Positions 22,581 to 36,595 of a stretch of 64,000 nucleotides of DNA are shown in pieces. Origin of the DNA: Antitrichia curtipendula (taxonomy: Eukaryota; Streptophyta; Bryopsida; Hypnales; Leucodontaceae). The stretch covers positions 54,821,570 to 54,885,569 of the forward strand of contig OX579634.1 in NCBI GenBank assembly GCA_951230915.1. The letters run 5' to 3'. Numbering within the stretch: position 1 is the stretch's first letter; each line of letters starts with the position of its first letter. The notes beneath the pieces were generated by a model. It was given only the letters and a program-made list of their open reading frames with translations. It did not search any database and was not told the DNA's origin. The position numbers and the translations under genes were made by a program.

Positions 22581-25017
22581 TAGCGGTGATCATGCTCTCA
22601 ATGTATGCAAGATGACAATGAAGGAAGTTCAATATGGATGTGTGTCACTTACTAGAGCAGTTCAAGGGTTTGTATCCAACCTCTAACTTTACCACTACAA
22701 GGCCAGAACACCTTGCACTCCACTATAGCTTCAAGAAACCTAGACTACTTTAGAATCACTCTTGCAATCCCTGAGCCGAATCCTCCAAAATACAATTGCA
22801 AGTGGACAATACCAACACCCCTAAACCGACCAACATGAAACCAAAATATATGCTAAGAAAATTACAAAAAAAGCATCAACCCTAAACACAATTAGTCTAC
22901 AAGCCCTAAGCACAAATTCCTTACTTGCAAGGACGATGGAAATTCACACCTCAACTATGAGTGAAGTTGAAACAATTGGTTAACGGTCACAACGCAATGC
23001 CATCTCCTACTATATAGTCGTTGAGACTGCCAATAGATTCCCGCCTCCCCAAAACAGACTAAGCATTTCCTTCCAATGTCTTCATGCTTTGGATTCAAAA
23101 AATAGATAGAAAGTGCACATTTCTTCATCCAACCTCAGTATGTTTTAAATATTTTATTGAACCTACTAAACACTTTTGGAGGGATCCTATGTCTATGACT
23201 CTATTTTTTTCTACTGTTTTCTAAAATACAAGATTTATTCACCACCCTATTTTATATATAATTATCTTGGATACATATTTCCACTGCTATCGTAGATCTA
23301 ATAAAATTCTAAATTTTATCTTTGACAAATTAAATTGACAGTATTTTTTGTTATTTCACGTCTTTTTCTACTGCATCAATGGTCTCCCTCCAAGCTCTAT
23401 TTACATTCAATTCCGAAGCTTGGCCTATGTAAGTGTCTCTTTACATTCCTCTTCCTCCTTGTGTTTTTTCTACATTCTTCAATTCATGTATTAAACCTTA
23501 AACGTTGACACGGACATTTGACGTCCGATGGATGATAAGGAACTCTTCTAGAAGGACAAAATTGCAACTATTCATCCTTAGAATTTTGTTGTGAAAAGGA
23601 GTCAGAGGTCTTCTATAGTAGTTTGACTTCCAATGAGTGCTTTTGCTATTTCTTAAACCCATGGTTCTCACGGTAATGAAAAGGGATTATTTCCAAGGTC
23701 ACCCCTTCGTCCATTTAAGGGTTATGGCTCGATTTGAGATCTCCACAAGCAGAAAAGTGACAAACTTGCGTTTGAAAACGTCCTCAATTCTCAATCTTCT
23801 CTCACGTCAGTGGATGGGAAATATAAGCTTCTCTCCGCACATTCATGCACGTTCAGTGCTTGATGTGTCGAGTTGCCCAATCAATCAGATGTGTACGCAA
23901 TATGACGCAATATGACTATGATATGTCACCTTTCTATGAAAAATCAAGGCCTGGTAGAGACAGAAGGACCGGCAAGGTGCTTCAAATCATCGCTCTATTA
24001 GTCTTGTTGCTATCTCCATGTTTGCATTTTGAAGCAACCATCTCTCACCTCCTGTTCATCCCCACCGTAAAATGCACACGGCAGCATTGGTACCCTTGCG
24101 CTAGAGGATGCTTTTAGAGTGTGACACACCGGCTCATCCTGTTCAGTAGAAGGAGCTTGAAAAAGAGAGCGTGACTCCTCGACTTCTCTCCAACCATAGC
24201 ACTACCGTAGTATTCAACGCATAGAGGCCACCAAATCTTGCTACGGAATCTATTAGAGATTCTCACATGACCCAATTATATGTTACTGCCAATTTGACTT
24301 CAGACATGCAACTGGTAAACATACACTCAACATGTTTCGGAAGAAAAGATGAATAACTTCAATCCTAAGCTTATTGTGAGTAAAGAGTTGGCTTGGGAGA
24401 GTCTCAGCTAAAAACCTAGCTAGGGTGTATATGTGGACCTCGATCAATGGCAAAGTGTTGCCCTTATGCCTCAACATTGTTTCAACATTGAACATTCATG
24501 ACAAGGTTACTGTGGAGAAACAAGGTGCTTTCTAATCTCTGAACATACCTGCCGCTCACAACCAACAGAACACCTTCAAACATTTATCAGTGACAGTTTG
24601 AAGGATGCAGACTTCATTATCCACTTGCTGCATCAGTCGCATACAGCACCCAATTTTGTACAAAGTGAGTATCCGTTTTATTTTCGATGTGCACTCCCTC
24701 ACGCGAGCATACGCTTTACAGAACTATTTTCTCCAACTCGATCCTTTTACAACGATCAGTCAGCTCAAGACATTAACATCTTTTCTAATGTGAATAATAA
24801 GTTCCTCTGCCCAGACCTTGTACAGTGGCCTCAAGAGCACAAACGGCTGCAATACCGTGCTGTCCTCTGCAATACCCACGGCCATAGACTCTTCTCTCCC
24901 AATCTAGTCACCACCGAACAAGCTCCAGGTTTGGGGATGCGCGCGAAACCTCCACACCATCAATACAAACCTTGAACCTTAACCCTGACCGCAAGTTCTG
25001 CGAACTCTTCACGTTGC

Positions 25018-28000
25018 TTAGCCAATCTTCACCCACGTGGCGTACCCGACGTTGCCATCCGCAACAGGGAACAGCATGTAGTATCCCGCGGGCGCCACGG
25101 CCAGGGTGGGAGGCGCCTTCGACGCCACCGCAAACGCCCCTCCTCCAGCGGCCACCGGCGCCCCAGCTTCCAACTGCAGCAACCTCTGGCCCTGGGCGTA
25201 CGAGTGGGTCACGAACGGCGCACTGAGCAAGTTCAGCTCGATGTACTTGGGATTCGCAGCCTTCACTGTGGCAGTGAACGCCTGACCGTGCGCCAACCCG
25301 CCTGGGGCAGCGGCGAACGCAGGGCGGTTAGCACCCAGGTTCGGAGGGGAGAAGGTCTCGATCCGAAGCTCAGTTGGGAGGAAGCCAGCTAAAGTGTAGA
25401 ATTGGTGCGAGTTGCTGCCGGCCACCATGACGCGGCCGTCGGGAAGAAGGTTCGCGGTGGAGTGGTAGACGCGGGGGATGGGGCTGCCCGTCAGCGTTTG
25501 GAACCTGAACAAGAGGACGTTATGACATTGTCAATTTTTCGGTAAATCGGCATGGAATACTGGAAGCTAAACCAGCCCTAAGGTAGCCGACCTCATTCCC
25601 ACTAAGGACCTATTCTCGTTATGTAGATTACTCTCTTTCCAATCAGCAGGAGAAAAGTGATTAATTATGGCACAATTCCCAATGTAGTCGTGGCGCATTA
25701 CGATTGGCTGCAGTCTTGGTTGATTTTGCAACCAAGCTGTAGGTGGAAACAGAAAGACCTATTTGACAAGAATAGGTCGAACAAAATCCTCAACTAAAAA
25801 TTTCTGAAATAATATGGAATCCTTCTAAACTCTATTTCTGTACATGGGAAAATTTCTCCACTCAAGAAATCGAACAAAATTGCGTAATTGCTTAAATGGT
25901 CGGAATGAGGTTGGCTACCTTAGTTCGTTTTAGAAAGAAAATTGCGGTTGAATGTGCTTCATTTGCTTGAATGTCAGAGTTCATGCGCTTTGCAACACCC
26001 CAAAATATAGAACTACGACGTTCATTCTGCCAATTGGAAAATTCTCAATGGAATGGAATGGGTATTGCCTTAGATAGGTAAGTTCCACTCATTTGACAAT
26101 TTTTTGCTGAAATTATGCAAAGATTTGTGTACTGTTGTTCAAAACTTGACTCGCGGATGTTAGAAGTGTCCCTAGGTTTTTTTAGAGAAGAATCACTTGA
26201 GCATCTCGTTTTTGCAATTAGAAAATTGCACAGTGAATACACCTGGAATTCTTCTCTGTCAGAAACTCGAAACCCCAAACATTCCTAACCGATACATGTA
26301 AGTTATTCAGAACGTGACATGCGCAAGTTGTCTTATTACGTTGCAATTGTGTACACCTCAGCTTAGATACTGTAATACTGATCAGAATGTATGTGGCATC
26401 AGAGACTGTGATGTTAGAGCGTGGGATAGTGAGGGGATTTCAAGGGAGAATGCTGATTCGATGTGATATTAAGGAGTGTGATATTTGGTAAGGAGAATTG
26501 CATTGGATGTTGATGAGCATACCTTCCACCAGCGGCGTTGTAGGGCTTGTAGAGCACGGGCGTCTGCACAGGGTTCGATGCGAATCCCCATCCCTGCGCC
26601 CCTGCGCCAGCACCGTTGATAATAAGCACTTGCCTATCCGGCAGCAAGATCATATCCCCCATCAGCCTCCGCATCGGCATGTTCTCCATGGCCCATCCCG
26701 CCCCCGCGGCGAGCGGCGCGATGCGTCCGCATGTCTGGGACGCCGGTTGGTTCGTGCCCCCTGCCAGGAACGCCCCGTACTGTGCACCCCCGCACACCAA
26801 GACCTCGGCGTTGCCGTAGTTCGCGTTCGCCGACAACGCCAGCAGCACGGAGCTTCCCGCCGAAGGGTAGTTGCGAGGCTCCCCGGGGATGACGGGGAAA
26901 TCGCGCACCACCTTGTTGCCGGCCCAGTCGTACAGAATGGAATCACGGTTGGCGAAGATGAAGAGCTGGTTGTTGGGCAACAGGTGCACGAACGGGTACA
27001 TGTTGTCGTTCTGAGGATCGTTAGCCTGCAACACAGGAAATCAATCAATCAGAAATCGCCCATAGCTACTTTTAATACCCCATTTCAATCTTAGGAGCAA
27101 AGATTTGTCGTAAATTAGGTCAAGTGCTTGTGATGCTCAACTCTGGCCCGAATCTTATTCAATTCGAGCAATTGAAGGGTCGTTCTTGTAGAGCTCGTTG
27201 AGATCTTTCCAGTGAGTTACAGGATTAGTCGACTATTGTAGGAAATTCAGAAGAAATTGTTTGGGAAGAAGGAAAGCAGTGAAGGGGTGGGATTCGAGTT
27301 TTGCGTACTTTGGAGAGGAGGGGGAGTTTATAGACGCCGCGGCCATTCGCAGGGACATACTCTACGGTGAAGACGCCGCGACCTCCGACGACGATCTGTG
27401 AACCGTCTGGGAGAATCTGGTTGGACGCGTACCAGCGGCCTTCTTGCAGCCCTCCGCCAAGCTCCACCCAGTCGCACCCGCCTCCTGCTCCGCACGGCGA
27501 GTAATTCCGAATCTGGGAAATTCAACGCACCGATTGCATCAGTTCAATCACAACGCCAACCAAAAAAACTCTCTGACAACAGACACTCCGGAATTCATAA
27601 AATTCTCACAACTGCAAAACTTCATTTGAATTGATAAAAAAACATCACAAAGAATCTTAGACTGTCCGTTCAATTCCAATTGGGATACGATTTCCATCAC
27701 TTAGGGTAAGAGCCGGTGATTGCAATAGATCTCGTGCAAAATTGTCAAGAGAAATAAGGCAAATGGCACCAGTTCGATCAAGTAGTTAATTGAAGAATCA
27801 TGACTACATACAGTCAATTGCAAGTCTCAAAATTGGACACCGAGCCTGATTTGCAATCTGAGTACGTCAGTATTAGATTAGTATGATTCAGTTTAAGCAA
27901 GATTCAGACAAGAATTGCTCCGGGTACCTTATACAAGCCATCGGCATCACCGCCAGTCTGCACCAGCTTCCCATTGCCATCGAATTGACCGGAGCTGCAC

Positions 28001-28786
28001 CACGTATCTGTGTACACAAACAGCGGCCGAATGTTGTTGGAGCCTGGCGTGAAGACAGCTGAGTGGGCAGTACAGTCATGCTTCGACGCCTGAATTCACA
28101 ACCACGGGTACCACAGAATCATTAACTAATTCCAGCAAGGTCCGAAATCCCTTTGCAAAAGGGAAGTCAATCTTTGGATTACAGTAAGCTGTGTCCCTTA
28201 AAAATCATCACCGAGTTCGCTTCCACATATAAAATGATTTCCAATTTCTCGATTGACCGAAAAGCAAATCTACACAGACTTGTGCATCATTCCAGAGACC
28301 GAGCCCAGACAGCTGCAGAATGACAGATTTGCAATGGAAACTAAGTGAATTCACGCACTCGATCTGCAGGATTGTCGCGGCACACGCCCTTGGCCAAGCC
28401 CAGCTGCGAGGGACCAACGTTGGTCCGGTCCAGCAACACCACGTTTCCGTAATGCGTCACCGCGGAATGCATGGTTGAAATGCCGGCGTTCCCCACCACC
28501 GTCTCCCAGTAGCCTTGCGCTTCCACCACTACCGCCACAGTCACCATCGCCGCAGCCCAAACCACCAGAAGCTGCAAGTAATCCATCCCAGAATCCATCA
28601 AATTAGTAAAATCAGAATCTTCCAATCGCCAAAACGAGACAGTTCTTCCACTCCTTCGAAAACGAGAACAATTAGACACGATTTCACATCTAGCTGATTT
28701 CACATCTAGCCTGCTCAAATCCTGCACGACCGAAACCCAAAGCTGCCCATCTGATGGTTCAGTACCTTATTCATGTCGACCCCCAT
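25018..28786 (-). CDS. GLOX: Glyoxal oxidase / galactose-oxidase-like copper radical oxidase (six exons)
   Basis: Secreted copper radical oxidases of this family oxidise aldehydes with release of H2O2 and act in the cell wall. Exons are 28786-28766, 28571-28359, 28089-27928, 27512-27309, 27025-26523 and 25504-25018; the product is 529 residues, close to plant GLOX length. All introns are GT-AG and the joins are in frame; the last splits an Arg codon. The first 7 codons plus LLVVWAAAMVTVAVVVEAQG form a signal peptide. Copper-radical residues fall where the family has them: Cys109 (TDTWCSSG) and Tyr160 (GRWYASNQ) for the Cys-Tyr crosslink, Tyr381-His382 (PRVYHS) and His468 (VTHSYAQG) for copper. 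Kelch-like phrases (LLPDGRVMVAGS, VLVCGG) mark the propeller. The C-terminal domain ends VADGNVGYATWVKIG. Intron 5 holds a short inverted-repeat element. Whether the substrate is glyoxal or another aldehyde cannot be told. Confidence 0.94.
25579..25922. mobile_element. MITE-like element with AAGGTAGCC ends in the last GLOX intron
   Basis: Left end TAAGGTAGCCGACCTCATTC and right end GGAATGAGGTTGGCTACCTT are near-perfect inverted repeats over about 20 bp. The 344-bp element lies within intron 5 of the oxidase gene. Its right half (GACCTATTTGACAAGAATAG and following) resembles 59519-59709, the right half of a second copy at 59297-59709. Confidence 0.75.
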
Positions 28787-31700
28787 TGTCACTTCTCAGT
28801 TCCACCTGATGCTGCACTGCCTCTGACCTCGCTTCAACTTCGCGCACTAAAAATGAGGCTAAGCTAGCGATGGTTGCAGGTCAGCTAGCTAAGCTTGCCT
28901 TGAAGGCATATCCCGGTAGAGGTGCTGTGGAATTGGATGAGGGTGTAGGGTGGCTCATATAGTGGCAGGAGGAGCCGTGACAAGACGTGGAATGGAATAA
29001 TGATCCTGCATTAGTGAGCCGTCCGCCATGCCGGTCAGTGAAAATGCGCCTGCAGCGAACGCACGCAGACTGTACGTTCCAGCGATGGGATCGGAAGCAG
29101 CGGATGAGTGCGAGCTGGTGGGTCCATGCCATAGCTGCCTGCTGCCAACTCTCGATCGCTACTAACTTAACTGCCTGCCTGCCTGCAAGCCAAGCCAAGC
29201 CAAGCGCTATCACCGTCGTGCTGCCGTGGGTTCAGCTTTTGGTGCAGTTGCTGCGGCACTGCCAAATTAAGTCTTGTCCTCTTGCTTTTCCGCTGTATGA
29301 TTCTTCGGAATCGACGCACTGTAGACTGTTCGTTTGGGTAGTTCCACAACTAGACATGGCGCCCGGCCCGGCACTTGAATTGCTTGCACAACATTCTCAT
29401 CCGAGTAAACTCTGGCCACGCTTTGTAATCTGGGTCAATCCCGATCAGTGTACTGTACCATTAGACTATTTAGCATTGTAAATGACCCAAATCCTAATTG
29501 GACACTGAACAAGCAATTTCTTTAAATTGGCGGTATTCCAACGGTATATTACGCGCGTTCTGAAACATAAATCCATACAGCCGTAGATTTTAGACCTTCA
29601 TGTACACCACATATCACAATTTTTGGCGCCCAAATCGTGCCAGTTTAACGAAATGGACTACACTGACCTAGCTCAATGTTAGAATTTATGGACCCTTTCA
29701 CGTTCACTCTCTACCAAGGATTCATGACTGATTAATCATCTCGTGATTTAAGATAATAGAGTTTAGCTAGATGGAGACGAATATATTAATATACCTCCAG
29801 AATACATCAGTGAAGAACTGCTAGCAATTTAAGTGATCGTCAAAATTAACCAAACTTGGACACAGAACATGTTCCATTCTTTCATTAGGGGTTAGCTAGA
29901 TTCTGTGTCATTCTGTGTAATTTAGCTCACTTTGTGTAATTCGAAATGCTTATGCCTAATATTATGATTTGTGCAAAGAAGTTCTAAAATTATGATTTAT
30001 TCAAATCAATTCATACGTAACTAGCTGCAAATTAATTAACTGTCCGTGTGGGCACGCACACAAGCATTGCTAACTTAACTTCTGTCTGTAAACGGAGCTT
30101 GTCGTTGACGTTGGCGTTACCATGCGTAGCGACTGGGTGTCGGGCTGTCTTTCCTTGCAAACCGTAGAATTGAAGCTACCTTACCTGCCACCGGAGCCGG
30201 CCCTTTCCTGAGCTGTTCCCATCCACCGCGTAGACCTGGGACGGATGGAGCTTCGAGCCTACTTCGATCATCTCGCTGCTAAAATGATTGCAAGGACTAG
30301 TCATGATGCAACTGTAGTCCAGCTGGATTATTTTGCTTGTTCGCCTCACTGAGACGTCACCACTCACCACTCCAAAGTCCGGCCACCTGTTACATTGTCC
30401 TCCAATTCTCTGACAGGAAAACTAATTCTGCATGCTAAATTTTTCTTCATTTCCCCTGGACATAACTTATCATGAATGGCATTATTCAGCTAGAATTCTG
30501 TTGGATGTGCCCTGGGATGAACTCCAGTAGCTAGCCAGGGTAATGTGTCACTGGCAGTTGGTGAAAATTCAACCAGTCTAAGGTCGGTCAAGCCACGAGG
30601 AGAAACCTGCATTATTTGACATGTGGATATAACTAACTAAAGGAGAAATTTAAAAAAAAAAGGGCGAGCGGCAATACCTTATATGGACGTCGGTTGAGAA
30701 AGAGGAACGGTGAATTTGTGGATTTTAGTTTTAGATCATATTTTGTAAAATATTCTTCACATTTGAAAGGATGAAATCTCAAAGAATTACAGTACTGAAG
30801 AAGGGTTGTTTTTTCTTTTCTTTCTTTAAATTACTGAAGAAACTTTCAACTGAAAGTAGGATGATATTGCCACATTTTGATGAATGCGAACAAATCGGAA
30901 TGAACATACGATGTTCTGTCTGTGAGCGAGCTGCATTATGACTCCAGGAGAGGCCGCAAGTTATAGTGCCTTGGAAAGACCAATATAAAAATCTCTGGAA
31001 ATTTTCATTGGTTTGGATGTTTTCAGTTAAAATAGTCAAGTTTTATGCTGGCAGCTGTTAAGAATTTGAATCTACAGTAACTTAGACCACTCGTGCACGA
31101 CATTTTGGGCAATTGGGCAATTGCCAAATTAATGATTATTGCTTTCTAGTGTTTCGAAGCAGACGACTGGTACAGCAGGCCGACGTGGCCTCAGCATATC
31201 CAAAGTGCACGTGAATGCACAGGACTAAGTCTATTCACCTATTGAAATACAACTGCAATTTTCCAGATGGAAAATACAGAAATGTAGAAATGGTTTGACA
31301 GCTCATACAGTTGAGTACTCTGGAAAAATCATAAACAATTTTTTTCAATATTGGATTCTTGATGCTTAAAATAGACTTTGAAGGATATTCAACAAAGAAA
31401 GTAAATACCAAAAATGGTACTTGGATAAGATTTTAATTAACTTCAAAGTTGAATTGACACCAATAATATGATACCTTGGACATTTAGGGGTTAACAACCC
31501 ATAAATGAATGTCTACATTTACATGTTCCATATACTCAAGTTATGGTAATATGTGAACCAAGACCATAATAGTTCTTAAACTTAAAATTGACACAACCTT
31601 ATAGCACTTATAGCCTCCCAATCTTGAGAAATTTGGATTTTTCACTGAAATTAGCTTGTGTTAGGTTGACATACAGATACCCTTTCAAGATCACATTGCT

Positions 31701-33720
31701 TCTTCAACATATTTCCAGTGTATGAAGTGGATACACCCCAAATCACATCCTGCCTAAAATTGTCATCATCACTCTATGTACATCTCCAGATTCAATATGT
31801 AAGTATGTTGAAGAAACAATTTTAAACATTCACAAAAAAAATTTTGAACTCTTTGTAACTTTTGCATCCAGTAACCAAATGTCCTGCTCTTGGGTGCATC
31901 GGAACCTCCCTTCACTTGCCCCAACAAAATTTGACCTGTCTAATAATAGTAACTACGCACAGTAGCAAAAAGCGGCGGTTTGCGGGTACCACCTTACAAA
32001 GTATCCACTTGCCATTCGATGGTTTTCGAATGTGCAACAAAAATTTGAGGTCTAGAAGGTGCAGAACCTTGTCTTCCACAATCATTGCAAATATTGAATT
32101 TCATCAACCGTATCCACTGCAGATTTCGAAACCCTCGTATTGAGATGTCGTCCACCCAGTCTATAATACAAGAATATCCGTTGCAGACTTGCAGGTGAAC
32201 TTGTACGTATTGTCACCAGTTGCGTCATTACAAATCCCAGTCTGCTGCGCTGCTCAATACCAGCATATGATCCAGCCTTTCGGTGACAAGATCTGCAATT
32301 TCAGTATATACTGGCCGACATTCAGAACATTGGTACGTTTCCAGATTGATTCCAGTTCGAGTTTGCTAGAGCTTTTAGGCACTTTGAATGCCACTATGAT
32401 CTTCAGTTTTTTTCGCTCTTTCCACCACACCGATACATACAACATAACGAAATTGATGTTCTAGCTGAATCGTTTGCCAGAAGATTCCAGGAGCCTCACT
32501 GCTCCAACATGGTTGACGTTATTCGAAACCCCAATTGACTGATGGTTGGATGGAGTGTTTGACTTGGTCTGTTGCGACTTGTGAGTCCACGTTGCCGTGA
32601 CTGCGTTGGCCGAGTCCACTCAGAGCCATGATGGCGTGGCTACAACTTACTGCTGAACTACACCTAGCTCGTGTGTACGGCGCGGGTTCCACAGAGTGAC
32701 TCTTCTGTTGGCTGGTAGTGGTTTGTGCTCTTTCTGGAAGTTTGCACTTTCAATTGGGGTCATCACTCATATCAGCAAACTGATTGAAGCTGCCCCCCTT
32801 GCACATGAAAATGGAGCTTGAGCAAAAGCGGCAGAATGGACTGTTCACAATGAGAAACTCGGGGGCCGTTGTACTGTTCTGCCGTTCTGGAACATTTGAT
32901 GGATGTAAGGGGAGTTTGTTCACTCAACCTGGTGTCTGACAAGGAAATTGGTGGATGATGCTAATCAAATTTTCAAAATTTGTCGATTTTCTGAAAGAGT
33001 TAAATTTGAAAGATTTTCTGACAAAAATTTTCACATACTGTCATTTTCACATACTGTTATTTGTCTTCGGATTGGGTCTTGGGGAACTGAAGAGATAACT
33101 GAATATTGGATAATAACTCTGTAGTAAAATGGAGTTGATTTATGGAGTTGACTTAACTATTTGTACCAAATCACTATGCAGTTTTCAGTCTCTTACAACT
33201 CTCATTTTCAACGTCGTTTCATGTTTCAAAACCTGCAAGAGGCAGTCTTCTAGTTTCACTTGTTTGTTGAATTTTTACTCTCGGGAACAATGACTTAGTT
33301 GAAACTGTTGAATACTGATATGCAAGTTTATTGGCGTGATCTAGAGTGCCAAGTGCCCACTCTGTGAACTTAATTGACACGAAGCTCAAAAACTAGGACT
33401 CGTAGAATAGGTTTTCGTTCCGGACAATCGTTTGGTCGAAAGTGCCAATGTAAGAACTTGTGATTTTCGACCAAAATAACATAATGAGATTGACGTTTAG
33501 AGGAAGTGCATCCATCTTGCTTGCGACTCAGCCTGCCACGTCCCCAGTGACCCCTATCTCGACAACTACACGGTCCTCGTAGGTTGGCAACCAAATTGGG
33601 TGACAGGGATGAAGTACAAATATAAGACAGCCCGTCCCAGTTGCCCAGCCAATGGTGAAGTTCATTCTGTGTCTTGATTTTGTCTGGAAACCCAATCATT
33701 CTCCTTTATTAGGGATGGTT

Positions 33721-33743
33721 TCTCTCTCTCTCTCTCTCTCTCT
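33721..33743. repeat. CT microsatellite
   Basis: (TC)n for 23 bp, followed at once by repeated CTAG (33745-33760). Simple repeat, often seen near plant promoters, but no start site can be assigned. Confidence 0.9.
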
Positions 33744-34140
33744 TACTAGCTAGCTAGCTGTGGCGTGTAGACGAGGGCAGCTTTTGAAATTCAAGCCCCA
33801 CAAACATAACTCAAAAGGGCGGTCACTTACTCACTTGTCATTGCTTGCAGATCACACATGATCAGATTCACTGGCGCTGCGATCCAGTTTTGGTAGACAC
33901 TTATAATACAGTAAGCGCTTTTTTTTTGTTTTTTTGTTTTTCTTCCGTGTAATACAGATACGGTATGGATATTTCCTGCTAGCTTGAATGAGTGCCTCCC
34001 AAAGTCAAAGAACCATCACATGCATTTGCATTTACTCAGGAATTGAAGCCGCCACCACCAACAATTTGGGTGTATGTGGGCCGTGTTTCTTGTTCGGAAC
34101 TCAAATGAGAGACACACTGTGTACACATGAGATACACATG

Positions 34141-34175
34141 GGAACGGAACGGAACGGAACTGAACGGAACTGAAC
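34141..34175. repeat. GGAAC pentanucleotide repeat
   Basis: Seven GGAAC or TGAAC units in a row. Simple sequence repeat; no gene around it. Confidence 0.9.
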
Positions 34176-34394
34176 CTCATCCGTTGTCCGTCTCGTCGCC
34201 ATTCATGAATAGTTGTTGGTGAGACTCGTATTATTATCAACCGTCAATTTAATACCGAAGTTCAAACAGTTGGCAAGTCTTGGATCATGCCGCTTTGAAT
34301 TGTGGGCTCCATCCGGGTTGAGGGGAGAAGGAAGACGCAACCGGTTGCATAGTCAAGCCGCTCTGAATTTTATATATATGTCATAGTCTCTTAA

Positions 34395-35232
34395 CCCCTA
34401 AATGCTCACAGCCTTTTTTTGAGAATTCATTGGAGTTTGCTCAAAACAAAATAAAAAAAGTTGAAGTTTTGATCTTTTTTACCTTTTTTATTATTAAACT
34501 ATAATTGTACAATTGTAAGTTACTAGATGTGTCATGAATCACTTAGGAAAAGAAAACACAGTGGTATCATGTATGGATTGAAAGATTGTGATGTGTAATC
34601 ATGAGGAGGTTATAGACAGTGAATTAAAGTATTCTAATCTTAAACTAAAAAAATGCTAACACATGAGCGTACAAATGTGAGCCTATGAGCTTTGAACCTA
34701 GTTGTAGGTATGTACCTACAACCATTTGAATGTATTTATAACAATTGTACTTATTATATAGGTATCTATATATAACATAAACACTTATAATTATAGAAGG
34801 TGTCTGTAATATAGACTCCTAGGCTCATGGGCTCATAGGTTCTATGCTCACATGCTAATATAGTAATATTCGACATCTTGAATCCTCTTTTACTTGTAAA
34901 ATCATACATTTTGGTCAATATGAGTTTAGACTACATAACATGATTGTATAACCACAACCAATTTACGACTTCACAAAAGCTAGTCTAAATTTATCTCTTA
35001 AAAAAACATTTAATGTGATATTCCACATTTCCACCAAGGTTGGGTGTATTTGAGGCTCATCTAAAAGGGACCCTTATACAAAAGAAATTATGATTCACCC
35101 TTGCACAAAATCTTCAATAGAAAAATTTAAGAAATTACAGTAGAATAATATGAGAATATTTAAAGAAAATTTCAAAAACTTCAACCACATAAATTTCAAG
35201 ATATTAGCATTTGAAGTTAGAAAGAACTTTAG
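34395..35232 (+). mobile_element. TTAA-type element, family B left part, chimeric
   Basis: TTAA (34391-34394) then CCCCTAAATGCTCACAGCC. The left half tracks the family B element at 37564-38209 (shared block AAAAGAAAACACA, then GATTGAAAGATT, then ATCATGAGG). Its last 100 bp instead resemble the interior of families A and C (TTCAAGATATTAGCATTTGAAGT). It runs directly into the next element at 35233, so its right terminus is unclear. Confidence 0.5.
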
Positions 35233-36153
35233 CCCCTAAAGGAACAGCATGCGATTTTTGGCAGTATAAAAAATTTGGGCAGGTACTTGTGACTGGAGAT
35301 TTTCATACTTTTGGCTGAAGTTTTAATAGAAGGTGGGCGCAAGGAGTACCTTTCATATGCACTAAATTTCATGACATTTGGAAACAGGAGTCAAAAGTTA
35401 TGGCCAAATATGTTATTTTTTTTCGTAACTGGGCAGTCCGGGCAGATTAGAAAAAATCACTTTTTTCAAAAATAAAAATTTGAAATTGATTTTTTAGAGT
35501 TATATATATGTGGAAAGCTTTGAATCATTCCATTTCGACCAATGAATCAAAAGTTATGAGGATTTTTAGTTTGTGGGCAGTTATAGATTCTCTACTCTGA
35601 AATAAACTTTGAAGTTGTTTATTTAACTCAATTTTTAATACTTTTTGAAAAAAAAAAATTCATAGGATGAATGTTGTTTATTACAACATTACAACCATTG
35701 GGACTTACATTTTTCAACTCCATAATTAAATTCTTAACAATTTAGTATTTTGGATCATTCTCTACTTCTTTTTATTTACTATTTTTTTGTATATGTTGTA
35801 CAATATCAAATGATTTGAAAATTTTTAAGCATGTAAAGAACTTGTTTAGGAAAAAGAATTCAAAGATGCACCACCATTTTGGACATTTTTTCATACAAAT
35901 GTGACCTTGTGAAGTGCAGCTGCCCTGTTTTTTGCAGGGATAAAAAAAAAAATTTGCCAATTCAAATGCTAATATCTTCCAATCCGCATGGTGGAAAATT
36001 CTGAATTTTTTTTGACATCTTCTAAAACTAGTTTACTATAAGATCCTACGGTTATATGTGTCAAAAAAGTTTTTTTTCGAAAATCTGGACTTGTACTAAA
36101 AATGGCAGTTTGGGAATGTTTTTGGTGAAAACATAGTTATAGAACTTTAGGGG
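35233..36153 (+). mobile_element. TTAA-type element, family A
   Basis: Starts CCCCTAAAGGAAC and ends CTTTAGGGG, followed by TTAA (36154-36157); on the left the flank is TTAG, one base off. 921 bp, clearly the same sequence as 11341-12308 in the same orientation through most of its length, including the CATACAAATGTGACC block. No transposase. Confidence 0.75.
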
Positions 36154-36595
36154 TTAATTGACATTCAAGGGAAGCTAATAGAGTTATTCTAAAAGTCATC
36201 CCTTATAACCGTAAAAGTGATCATTTTAAAGTCTTGATAAAATGTTTCTACCCTCATAGATTAATTGTACCTGTCAAAATTAAAATCTTTGATCATACAA
36301 ATCATTTGGGTAACACAACAAGAAGTATAGATGTTAACAAACAATTAAAATTTTGGCTAATTATTGCATTTTGAGTTTTTTCTTTCATCTTTTATCCCCC
36401 CCCTATGGTTCTATTATTATATTATTATTATATTTAGCCAAGTAATATTCGAAAACCATTCTTTTTATTGTAAAAATTAATTAATTAATTTTTAAATCTT
36501 TCAATAAGATCTTGCATGGGATTAGTATGAGAACGTGCAGAAGAAGTTTTTAAACTTTCAACTGGTACTACAAATTGCAAGATATTAGTATTTAA

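Larger units (their letters stand above)
17455..25017. other. Large AT-rich intergenic region, no gene seen
   Basis: About 7.5 kb without a recognisable gene. It contains a family C end (18095 to about 18660), a TTAA-flanked element (20070-20839), an AT microsatellite at 21108-21130, the 80-bp tandem duplication (21991-22150) and a degenerate ~118-bp tandem array starting near 22295. Forward frames at 23.6-25.0 kb are short and unlike any family. The last few hundred bases are the 3' flank of glyoxal oxidase. Confidence 0.5.
28787..34390. other. GLOX upstream region and gene-free DNA
   Basis: The first kilobase is the promoter side of glyoxal oxidase and includes short CTGC and CAAGC runs near 29170-29205. 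A family B-like right end stops at 31490 (ACATTTAGGGG followed by TTAA at 31491-31494); its left end was not found. A CT microsatellite and a GGAAC repeat are listed separately. The open frames at 31.9-33.7 kb on either strand resemble no family I know. Confidence 0.45.

Noticed and set aside
24598..24975. 125-codon plus-strand frame near the GLOX 3' end
   Set aside because: No family resemblance and low-complexity His/Gln/Pro content; probably chance.
33370..33699. 109-codon minus-strand frame
   Set aside because: Mixed composition without a known domain and no adjoining exons; not enough to call a gene.
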